DNA of 64,000 nt from Anaeramoeba flamelloides (taxonomy: Eukaryota; Metamonada; Anaeramoebidae), in the NCBI GenBank assembly GCA_027625915.1, contig JANTQA010000057.1, positions 5,890,001-5,954,000 of the forward strand. Direction: 5' to 3'. Each line of letters opens with the position of its first letter. Position 1 is the first letter of the stretch. A program made the position numbers and the translations under genes. Positions 21,195 through 33,100 of the stretch are shown piece after piece. The notes under the pieces were generated by a model. The model was not told the DNA's origin. It worked only from the letters and a program-made list of their open reading frames with translations, and searched no databases.

Positions 21195-24100
21195 CTAAAA
21201 TGGTGTTTTATATTTTTGGTTATTTGTTTGTAAATTTATTCAGGTAATAATAAAAAAAAAAAATATTTAGAATTATTATTATTGAGAAAGAAGTGTAAAT
21301 TACACTCTAAATGTCCTTTTACTTAAATTTCTTAAAGAGAATTCAAGTCTAAAATCATAGATTTCACGAATATTCATGGAAAGAACTTAACCAAATTATC
21401 ATTAAAGGTTTAAAAAGAAAAAAAAGTAAAATCAAAAAATAATAAAATAAAAAAAAATTGAAATTTAGAGAGTGTTTAAAATAAGCAATTGGTTAAAAAA
21501 TAAGAAAAAAAAATCAATGCTATCTTTAATTAAGGATACCACAAAATAACAGCCAAGATATTTTTGGTTTAATTTTATTTTTGACATCCGATTATGAATC
21601 TTCATTTTGTAGGGAGTTGTTTAAGTTGTTGTTATTTCTTTTTTCTTTTTTGATCTCATTTGTTTTTAACCCTTAGTATTTTTTTAATTTGCTTTTTTAT
21701 TTTTATTTTCAAGTTACTCATACTTTCGTGTTTAAATATTTCACAATATTGGAAAATAACCACTTGATCTTTTCCCTTTGTAACTCTTCTTCCCAATATA
21801 ACGAAAATTCAGACAGGGAAAAAAAAAAATGGAAAAAAATAAAGATTATTTTTATTATTCTTATTGAGGAAGAAGTGGGAGTTGTTATCTTATTGCCTTT
21901 ATTATTTATTTTTCGATTTCGTAAAATTAAGAGTAAAATCATATTTTTCACAATTATTGATTAATGAAAAGAACTCCAAATTGTCCTTTCTTTGAAATCA
22001 AATAACTTTTATTTATTTCTTTTTATCTATTTTGAAATATTAATCTATCATTTATATTCATAGGTAAAAGGAGAAACACATACAAAATGATCAATATTTT
22101 TTATTATTTCTTTATGTTCATATTTTAAAAATAAAGTACAAAATTTATTTGAATTTTTTTTTTACTACATAGTAGTATCTGTTTAAGCAATGAGTGAAAT
22201 TAGTGATATTTTAAAATGGTTAAATTTGATGGGTGGATTCAATGCCTTTGATTTGGAAATAATAATTTTTGATTTTTATTATGCTATTTTCAAAAAAGCT
22301 CGATAAATTTATTTTAAAATATTCATATTAAACTCATTTCGAATAAAACGGTTTAAACATACATAATCATTATTAACATTGTTTATTGATTCTTAAAAAT
22401 AATACAATGTGTTTGTATGTTTGGCGTTACGTTGGTATAATATTTGAAAGCTTTTGATTTTATTTTTATTTGATATTTTTCAATTTGATCATAAAAATTG
22501 TTTTCCCAAAAGAATTTAATTTTCATAAAACGTCCAATAGAATGAGAAACTTATAACTGTATTTTATTGTTTATATTAGCGTATTTTATTGTTTAAAAGA
22601 ATCTTTTGTATCCTTAACATATTGTCAATATTTTATCGCAACTGAACATGCATTGTTTTCTCCAAAAAAAAAAGTGTTTAAAAATTTTTTTATCATTTTT
22701 TGAAAATATATTAACTAACATATTTTGAAATACAAACAATAGGTATTGGTTTAATTAGTATTAATTTTCCTCTTAATTTGATATTCACAATTAACGAATA
22801 GAACCACTTACAAAGTGAATTTTATATGAAATGTAATTATAAAAAAAAAGCGACATACTTGATTGGAAATAACTGTGAGTGAAATATTTTTATGATGTGT
22901 ATTATCGATCGTAGAGTGGTATAAAGTGCTAGTGTAGGTTAGGTTTTCTATTTTATTCTAAAAATCAATCAATTTTCCAAAATAAATATAAAACTCACCA
23001 TTAGTTTTTTTTTTCATTTAAAAGAATAGAGCAAAACTAAAGAATTTCTCAATAAAAAACTGAAATTCTGGAAAAGAGTAGTTGGATTTTTTTTAATTTT
23101 TGAAATTAAAAGAAAATCCAAGAGAAAGCTAGGCAGTTTCTATAACTCTATGACACTTTCGAAAATTTTAAGAAATTTTTTTCTTTTTTTAATTATTGTT
23201 TTTGTTTAGAAAGTATATCGATTTTCTTCTCCAAATAATAATTAAAAAATAATCTAAAGATAGTTTTAAATTATTAAAAAGAATAGAGTAAGATCTCAGA
23301 TTTTATTGAATTGTTGAAAACCTAACTGAATTTTTTTAAATATAATTTAATGAATTGATAATTCATGATAATTATAATTATAAATTTCTTTTATTACATT
23401 AAAATCTTTTGTGTTCGAGTTAATTTGGTATATTTTTTCGTTGATTAAAATTTATTTAATTTTTATAAATAAGGGAGAAATAATTTTTTTTCATTTATTT
23501 TTGAATTTGAATTTTTTTTTTTATTAACCGAAATTACAAAATTTTCAAATTTAAATTCTGTTTTGTAAATAAGGATTCGTGTTTTAGTTTATTTTGCATG
23601 TTTCAGTAATACATGTGTTATCCAAGAATTTAAATAATTTAAAGTTTTAATTTTATCATTATATATTCTGAATCCATATATTATTTGACTTGTAATAAAA
23701 GCTTTAAATAATATAATTTTTAAATTAATTATTCAAAGAGGATTGTTATTAAATAATTGTTTGCTGGTGTGATGTTTTTGTTTTGATTTTTTCAAATTAT
23801 AAACTAGGTGTGATATTCTTACCCAAATAGATTTTTATTTTTTTGAATTCTTTTGTAACAACTGTTTTACCATAATTAGGTTTTAGTCAAAACTTAATAA
23901 TAATTTCATATGTTGGATTTAATTTTTGAATAACTTGAATTTTTATTTCCATTTATTATTTAGGTTAAATTATATTCTAAATTTTGAAAATGATCTGTGA
24001 ATGGTATATTCCTCTTTCTTATTTTTGATTATTTAACTTTTTGAAGGTAATAACACCATTTTAAAAAAAAACACACATCTATTAAAAATTCAAATACATT

Positions 24101-27100
24101 TTCTGAAATGGGTTGTTAATTGTTTGATTGTAAAATTCACAAGAAAATTTTTACTCTATAAATATTAAAAAATTAAAAAGAAAAATTTTTTTTTGAATTA
24201 CAAAAAATCTCATTTCGTTTCTATAAAGCTTTGAGTCTTTCAAAGCACTTAAAGAGAATTTAATACAATTTACTAATCTTTCAAACACTTCCCAATACTT
24301 TTAAAGGGAAAAGCGTTTTAAAATTCATGAAGATTTGTAAAAGTCATCAGATTTTTTTTTTTGTGAAGTGATTTTAAAAAAAGAATTTTCTGTTTTTCAT
24401 GATTTTCTTTTTTTTGTGATTATATGATTTTTTGCTATAAAGTTGGACTAATCGCGATTTTTTAATACTATGGCGAATTTATTGCGAATATCGTGACTAT
24501 CCATGTTATCATCAAAAACCTCTAATTTGTAAAATAAAATAAAATAAATAAATAAATAAAAAAAAAAATGAAAAAAGTATTATTTACTCTTAAAAGTAAT
24601 TCTGTAATTGTAAGGGGTATTGGTTCCTTATCATTTAATTCCATGACTCCAGTCCATCTATCCATTATGGGGGATGGTGTTGTACAACGAATGTTACCTT
24701 TTAAATCTTGAAATTTATTTATTTTGTTATATTTTAAGGTGGCTTTGTTTGCTCTACGAATTTTTAATGAATATTCACCATCTAAATTTGATGTTTCAAT
24801 TGAACAAAATCCATTATTATCACTTGTTGATAAAAGCGCAATGTCCGCTGGAAGTTCTCGGTCCTTTTCAATGTATATAATATCACCAACCTATTTATTA
24901 TTTTTAAAATATTTAATTGTGTAAAAAATAAAATTAAATATTATTTATTTAAAAAATAAAAACTTTTACAAAAATTTTTTAAAAAAAAAAAAGTAAAAAT
25001 CCTATAATGTTTCATTTTTTAATGAGATAATAATAAAATAATTAAATATCTTGCTATATTAAATTTTTAAGATAATTTTTAAAAAAAAACGAGAATTGAA
25101 TTTTTTTTCGTTTTTATTTACGATTTAAAACTAAAAATCAAAATTATTCAATAAAAAAAAAATAATAATTGAAAAAGCAAGTAATTTAATTTGTTTATAG
25201 TGAAAAATTATGAATCGAATAAGAATGTATCATTTTCGGGGTACATAGTATCCAAATCTTGGATATCGTGTTGTAGAATGCCTAGGTTTTCAGGATCCCA
25301 ATGGGATTGAGTAAAATCAAGGATTTTACTCTATTCTTTTAAATTAAAAAAATCCTAAAGGTGGTGAAAGATCAATTATTAATCACAGATTGTTGAATTT
25401 TTATTTATTATTAATAAACTTTTAATTGAGTTTTTTCACCTCCTGTGAAGTCTGGGGAAGTACAGTTAAGTGCCTCCAGTACCTAGGTTTTTCTTGAATT
25501 TTCTTTTAATTTTAAAAATTCAAAAAAACATGACAGCGCTTTTCCATAATTCGAAAGAATTAAGTGAAATCAAAGATTTTCCTCAATTCTTTTAAATTCT
25601 AGAACAGCTAACGAAGTTTTTTTTTTTGATTCTTTTTTTTGTTTAGAAAATGGATAGATTTTCTAATCAAAACAAATATTAAAAAAAAAACAACTACAGC
25701 AGATAAATTTTTAATTTGGTCATTTATATGATATTATTATTTTTTTATTATAATATTATAATTATTTTTCTTTCTTTCTCTCTCTCTCTTTTTTGATAAA
25801 TTTTCTTTAATTACTCCTTTTTCTCAATAAATAAATAAAAGAAGGTATCATTTTATTTAAAATATATGATGTAATTTTTTAAAATATTCTTTTTTTATTT
25901 TTTTTCAACGATATTATTTTCATGAATTCCCATCAAAAAATTTAAAATTATGTGAATTTTTGTTTTTTAAAATTTAAATTTTGAAAAAATATAAAATTTA
26001 CTCTAATCTTTCCAGATCGTATTTTTTGTAGACTATTCCGTTCTTTATTATAAACAGAATAAAGTGCACTATTCGCCTTTCGATCAGCTTTTCTACGAGA
26101 CCAATCTTCAACGCCAGATTTTATTGCAGAAACACCTATTATAATGATAAAATTATTGGTATGGTGAAATATTTATTATTATTTAAGTTGTTTTAATTAT
26201 AGTTTTCTTTACAAATATTAATATTTTTTTTTTCTTTATTTACAATTTTTCTTAATGTGTTGTATAAATGAAAAGGTACTGTTTTTTTTTTTTTTCTTAT
26301 CACGATTTTTTGATTTCTTAATGTAAATTTATTCCAAATGATTGTTTACCAAAAGATTTTTTGAGTTTAAATAATCTCTACTTCAAGATGTTTTTTTTTA
26401 TTTTTTTTTTTATGGGGTTGTTATTTTTTTAAATTTCAATCAGACAAAATTTAAAACATCTTCTTTTGACTGAAAACACTTATTTTTCTATTGTGAACAA
26501 AAGACTTATTGAAACACTCCTTGTTCGGATCCTTCCTGTTTTTTTTTTTTCAAAAAGTTAAACTTAATATTAAAAGAATATATGATGAAAAAAATTCAAT
26601 TAACATTCAAAATTATTTTGAGTTTACAATTTAAAGGGGAATAAATAATTGTAAAAATCAAACAAATACATCCAATAAATCATATATTTCTGTGGAAGAA
26701 TTCAAAAAATATCATATTTTCTTCACTAAAATTTGATTAATTAGATGAATTAAATCGAAAATTGGAATTACAATCTTCATTTTTAGAGAATTTCATAGAA
26801 ATAGAAATTAATTTGTTTATCAAAAAATTTTTTAAAATAAAGGTTTTCCATTCATAATTAAAAATAAAAACCAAACGCCAATATAAGTAATTTTATCAAA
26901 TATTACAGACAAGATCACGAAATAAATTATTTTTTTTATTTTTTCTTGATCAATTTTTTCAGTTTTTTGATTTATATTTTTTAATTGGGTTTTAAATTTT
27001 TTATACTAGGATATATCTTACACCTCTTTTTATTAATAGGATTAATATATTTAGTTAAAGAAATGATTTTAATAGTTCAATTTCTAAGACACCCAAAATT

Positions 27101-30100
27101 GGCGAAATGTACCTACATCATTCAAAATAATCTGAAAAAAAATATTTATGTGCAAAATTGATGAAAATTCAAATTTAATTGTTTTCAAAAAAAAATTATT
27201 TTCCAGTCAATAGTACCCAGTTTTAATAGAAGAAAATTACATGTATTTAAAGGGTTTGCATTAATATTAGAAGAAAAAATTTTATTTTGGAAATTTTCAA
27301 AATTGAAATCATTTTTTTACATTTTACTTTTTTTTTTTTTTCATCTTTTTTTGATTTTGTTTTGATACCTAATTCATTTAAAAAAATTTTTTTATTTTGC
27401 AAGATATTTAAATCACAAAATACAATCGTGTTATTTTAATGTTATTGAAACCATGGAAATGATTGTAAAAAAATCATATTGATTTTTATTGGAATTTTAT
27501 TTGGATCTTCAATTGTGAGATCAAAATGAACATTGTTGGTTTTTTTCAATGGTTACCTCAGAATTTTATTTTTTCAATTTTTAAGAAAATATATTGATTG
27601 TTTAGATTTACTTCAGAAGTATAACAACTATTCTCTAATTTGTATTATTCAACTCATTTTTTATTTATTCTTTAAATGGTCAATTCTAAAAAATTATTGT
27701 GATTTTTGGTGATTTTTTTGTAATAACTATGACTGAAACAAAGTTTATGAAAAAATTAGGAACTTTTAAACATATTTTCGATTGAATACACTACTGAGTT
27801 AAAATTAATATTTTGAAAAAAAAATGGAAAACATTTTAATAATTTTTTCAATTTAAGTTTTATAAATTGGTTATTTATATTTTGAACAAGAATATTTTTC
27901 GATAAAATTTCCAGTTTTGATTTTAATATAAAATATAAAAAAAATTAAATTAAATAAAAAAAAAAATAAAAAGTTTTGAAAAAAAAGGAAAATAATACTT
28001 ACTTAAAACAAAAACAATTGGAAATGTAGAAGTTACAGGTGTAAGTGGCGAAAATGGGAAATATGTAACAATTGCTATAATTCAAATATAAAAAAAATTT
28101 AAAAAAAAAAAAGGAATATTTGTATAAAGTTTTCATTAATTTGTTTATAATTAATAATAATTAGAATAAAGATAAAAATAAAATATGAAAGAATTTTGTA
28201 TATTATCCCAATACAAAGCAAATTTTTTTTTGAAATCTGAAATTTATTGGATAGTATCTTTAACAATAAGATTATTTGAAAGATATTAACATTATTTTTC
28301 ACAGTAACTGATCTAAATAAATATTAATAAAACAAAAATGTTTAACAAATAAAATACATTTTCAATCCTAGTATATAACTTTTACTTGTTTAATAGGAAT
28401 TACTAAAAGTGTGTTATATTATTCATTAATAATTTTCACTAATTTCTCATTGTGGCAGCTTAAAAAATATCAGTATTAGACACATTTCAACTCTACCACA
28501 ATCCCCAAAAAAATATGCAGAGTATTGTTACTAGGACTTTATCCGACAGAAACAAGACATAAATTTTATTAATTTGGCAGAGATATGAATTAAAAGCATT
28601 TTGATCAATTAATTAAGAAAAAATAATGAAATTCACGTAATTTTGAATTAAAATATTTATTAATAAAAATTAACAATGATTTTAAAAAGTACTATTATAA
28701 CAAAAATTAATTTAAAATTAAAATATTATATCTTTTCCCAATTTTTTCCCTGGCTAAAAAATTTTTTATATTGGGAAGAAGGGTTACAAAAGAAAAGGGT
28801 TGGATTGTTCCTTGATAATACCAGGTTCTGAAACGTGAAAGTATGAGTAACTTGAAAATAAAAACGAAAAAGTAAAGGCTAAATATAACCAAGGGTTAAA
28901 AAAAAATCGAGATCAAAAAAAAAAAAAAGAAATGGAAGAAATTAAACAAATACCTCCAAAATGAACATTCATGATCAATTATCAAATTAAATTAAATTAA
29001 CCAAAAGTATCGTGGGTTCGATTTTGGGTTTTCTTTAATTAAACCATTACATTGATTTTATATTTATTTTTTACCAATTGCTTTTTATATAAAATCCTTG
29101 TTAAATTTCTTTTTTTTTTTTTTTATTTTCTTTTTTTCTTATCATTTTTTTTTTAAATTTCAACCATAAAGATAATTTGGGATGTGCTTCCAATGAATAA
29201 TAGTGAAATCTAAGATTTTACATATAAATTACCTGAAGGAAAATTTAAGTAAAATAAAATCTCGAGTGTAATTTACACTACAATAATAATAAAATTAAAA
29301 TATTTTCTTTTTCTTTTTTTCTGACATTTTTAGAAAATTATTTTTTAGTAATTAAATAAAAAATTAAAATAAATGAAAAAACAATTTCTGTCTTTTAACA
29401 AATGAGAGATTTTTCTTGTCAAATCACTAAAAATTGCCAATATAATATTCTTTAAAATTCAGGATTTAATTATTAAGGATACACACTCTAAATGAATACA
29501 TATTCTACGATATAAAACCGAATTAGCAATGTTAGTTAAGGGATATTCATCTTTTATACTCTCTGTATGGTTGAAACACAATACCTTTTGAAAGAAATAT
29601 TTGGTTTTATTTTAAAATTGAAAAATATGATTCTTTTTAGACTATTAAAAAAATAGATTCAAATAATGTCTCCACTAAGTCAAATAAAAATTTCAAAAAT
29701 TTTACAATTAAAAATGAAAAAAAATATTACTGAAAATTTTCATTTTTTTTTTCTTCAATTCCAATTAATATCTAATAAAGTTGGAAACCTTTTTCAAAAT
29801 TGTTATGTATAATAATTTTTATTATATGAGTGTATTTCAAAAATACAAAATTTATTGATTTTTTTTTTTAAAAAATTCCCGAGTTATGAAATGATTCTCA
29901 AAAGGCTTAAAAGAGTAAGTTAGCAGTTTGATCAACAATTCTGAAAACTTTTAGTCCTCATTTTTTTGAAAGCAGCTACTCTATGATCACAAACTTGTAT
30001 AGCTAGACCATAATTGGATATTATTTATATTTTTTACTATTTTTAGTATTTTTTATTTTCATTTTTTTTTTTACTCTTCTGGAAAAAAAGTGAAACAAGA

Positions 30101-33100
30101 TTTCTAATTGAGAACCTTAATAGAACCTGAAAATTCAAAAGTAAGATCAATTAATAAAAGAATAAATAAATAAATAAAGACCAAATGAAGGAATCGGCAC
30201 AATAGCGGTTTTTTTAATACTATCTTTTAAGTAAGTGTTTTTCTTTGATTGATCAATTATTAAAAATTTGTTCAAAATTTGACTATTTTTGAGATCTCCA
30301 AAACCACACCTACAATTTCGATAATCAAGTGGATTTAAATTGTTTTTATTGGTTTGATTGAAAATAATATAATGAATTACTATTCAAAGTTAATTGGTTT
30401 CTCCTTTTCATTGATTTTACTTTTTGTTTTCGGGTTTCTGTGATTTTATTAATGTTCCCAATGAAAAACTGTGTTGAACTTTTTTTCAACAACGACTATT
30501 ATTTTTCCTTTATTGCCTTAAGGCAATAGGGATTATCAGCAATATTAGAATTTTAATGACTAATTGATAAATTAGTGATTAAATTATGTTTTCACAGCAA
30601 TGTAGATTTTCACCAATTATCTTTTTTTTTGTGGATTTCTGAAATATTTCTGAAAATAGTAAAAACTTGTGGTAATGTACAAATTCGTGATAATCTAAAA
30701 AAAAAGTTGTATAAAATTGAGTAATAATGATAGTTTTAAATTTGTGCTGAAAAAAACTTGATGTTAAATTTGATGAACATGAAAAAATATGGAAAAATTT
30801 TTTTTATTGGTGCTTTATTATTTCGAATTTTGTAATAGAAAATAAATTAAATCTTGTTTGTTTTGAATTGGCAAAAACGTTTTTGAAAATGATTGTGAAA
30901 TTTGTGAAAACTATTAAATTCTAGCTATAAAATTAGAAATTAGTGATCTTAGATCAAACTCCCGTTAATCTCATTTTATCCCTAAAAAAATATATTGTGG
31001 AATTTTACGAATATTTTTTATTATTTGATCTAAAAAAACAAAATAAAATACAATTTCTCTGTCTAGTGTTTTATTTGTTTGTCTTTTGTTTTGAAAATGG
31101 GTTAGGTTTGGAGTGTCTCTAGATTTTGTAAAATTGTCTCAATGATTGTTCGTCTGTCTAGAGTTTGTGGGTAATGGGTGGAAAAAAATGTATTTCTGGA
31201 ATTTGAAATTTAAATGGGAGAAAATTTCTGCTGTTTATCTTATCTTTTTAATTATCCTCAAACCTGGTTTCCTTTGAGATTTTTAGTTCTTCGATAAAAT
31301 CCAATTTGTACCAATGTAAAAAGAAAGAAACAAATAAATAGAGATATAAATTTGAAATCTATTCTTTTTGGAACTTATTGGTATCAGAAAAAAGGGAAAA
31401 TGAAGTGAAAATTTTTCCCATTGATTATTCGAATGTCAGTAATGTTAATTGTAAAATAAAAAAATCAAAATTTTCATTCAGCCTTCCAAAATAATCACAT
31501 TTCATCTCTCAAGAATTAAATCAAATTCTCAAAGCCCTCAATTCTAGAAGGTAAATTAATAATTTAAACTTCAATTTATCCTAAAAAAAATTGAAATTTT
31601 ACTGTTGAGAGAAAAATGTTGGACACAGAAAAATGGTTGGACACCATTTTTAATTGGGAACATTACTGAAATTGAAAATCAAATCCTATTGATAACTTGG
31701 TGAATTTTATATAAATCCAGGTTTAAAGGTTTTAAAAGTTCATTAATCTGTGGTTTGTGTAGAATACTCATTTGAATGGTTGGTAACTAAAGTAGATCAT
31801 GCTATTTTAACAAAAATCCAAGTTGTAGTAAAGTTTACTATTAATTCTGAAAATGGTAATTTTTAAACTTGATTTAGATTATAAGAGATAAGGTTTTGAA
31901 AAAGTAGAATTACATTAATCGTTATTCTAATAAGTAGATTATTGTTATTTTCTTTAGTTATTTCACAAATGATTGAAATTAAAAATCATTTTCAGTAAGG
32001 TTCCCAATTAAAAATGCTGTCCAACCATTTTTCTGTGTCCAACATTTTTCTCTCTACAGTTACATGATTTAGAAAATCTTGTGTTTGGAAAGCTAAATGA
32101 AAATTTTGTTACATTTATTTTTCAACAAATAGTAAATAATTTTGATCATTTTCCAATTGTTTTGTATTCAAACCATGAGATAATTTGGATAATACTATTT
32201 AAAAAAAAAAATTTAACAGAATTTTTATTCAGCTTTCGAAAAATTATTTTTAAAAGCCCAAAGACAAAATTTAAACTTTTTGATATTTTAAAAACATATA
32301 CCAAAGTTTGGTTTTCGCTTTTAGAATCTATGAAATTGATTTACTGGATTATGTTTTTTGATTGTTTTCGAAAGGTGGGAATGAAAATTTTGTTCAATTT
32401 ATTTTGCAATTAACAGTAAAGACCTTAACAAGCTAAAACCAATAAACGTTATTTTAGATTCGAACAAATTGTCGTCAATCTTCAATACTAATAAATTCAC
32501 AAAAATGTTTTTAAATTTTTTTGTTCACTTTCCTATTTTTGAAAATGTTTTTATGAGCTTTGAATAAAGAATGTTATTGTTCTAAATTCTCAGAAAACTT
32601 GTAAATTGGGTGGAAACAAGACTTGTTGAAAATAACAAATGTTTTAAAAGTCGTTTGTTTACAAGATGCAAAAAAATGGAAATTGAACGAAAGAAGTTTA
32701 AAACTTTATTTTGAATTTATCAGTAATAATTGTCATGATTTTGTTACTCGTGTGAAAGCAATGAAATTTTCTGTATTTCTTTTTTGGAATAGTAGAAAAA
32801 TTGCTTGACTAAACCCTAAGATCTTTTGTTTTTTTCTTTGTTTGTAGTTTGTCTTTTTGTTCAATTATGTTAGGTTTGGTTCTGATCAAGAGGGTTACAT
32901 TTAGTAAGAAATAATTTATTTGAAGAGATTTACCCTTGTTTTTTTCGAAAAAATCCAAAATGCTTCTTGTTTGCATTTAAATTGAATAGATTATTTTTTG
33001 GTCTGTTTTTTTGTTTTTTGTTTGTGAACGAAGTTCTCCAAAATAATAAAGTAAATCATTAATTTTGGTCAAAAAATAAATAAAAAAAAAAAAATTCCAT

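Larger units (their letters stand above)
21195..24587 (-). other. P4-ATPase intron 4, repeat filled
   Basis: 3393 bp, donor AAGA|GTAAAT, acceptor TTTTAG. Contents: repeat A copy 1 (about 21281-21835, minus), repeat V copy 1 (about 21855-22210), repeat C copy 3 (22286-22876), a weak G-type patch near 23020-23340, and the truncated N-element copy (about 24000-24524). Confidence 0.8.

Noticed and set aside
32081-32808. Two ORFs of 110 and 61 codons in flippase intron 1
   Set aside because: Non-ATG starts, Phe/Ile/Lys/Asn composition of random AT-rich DNA, and no domain pattern. The second is slightly more complex but cannot be supported.
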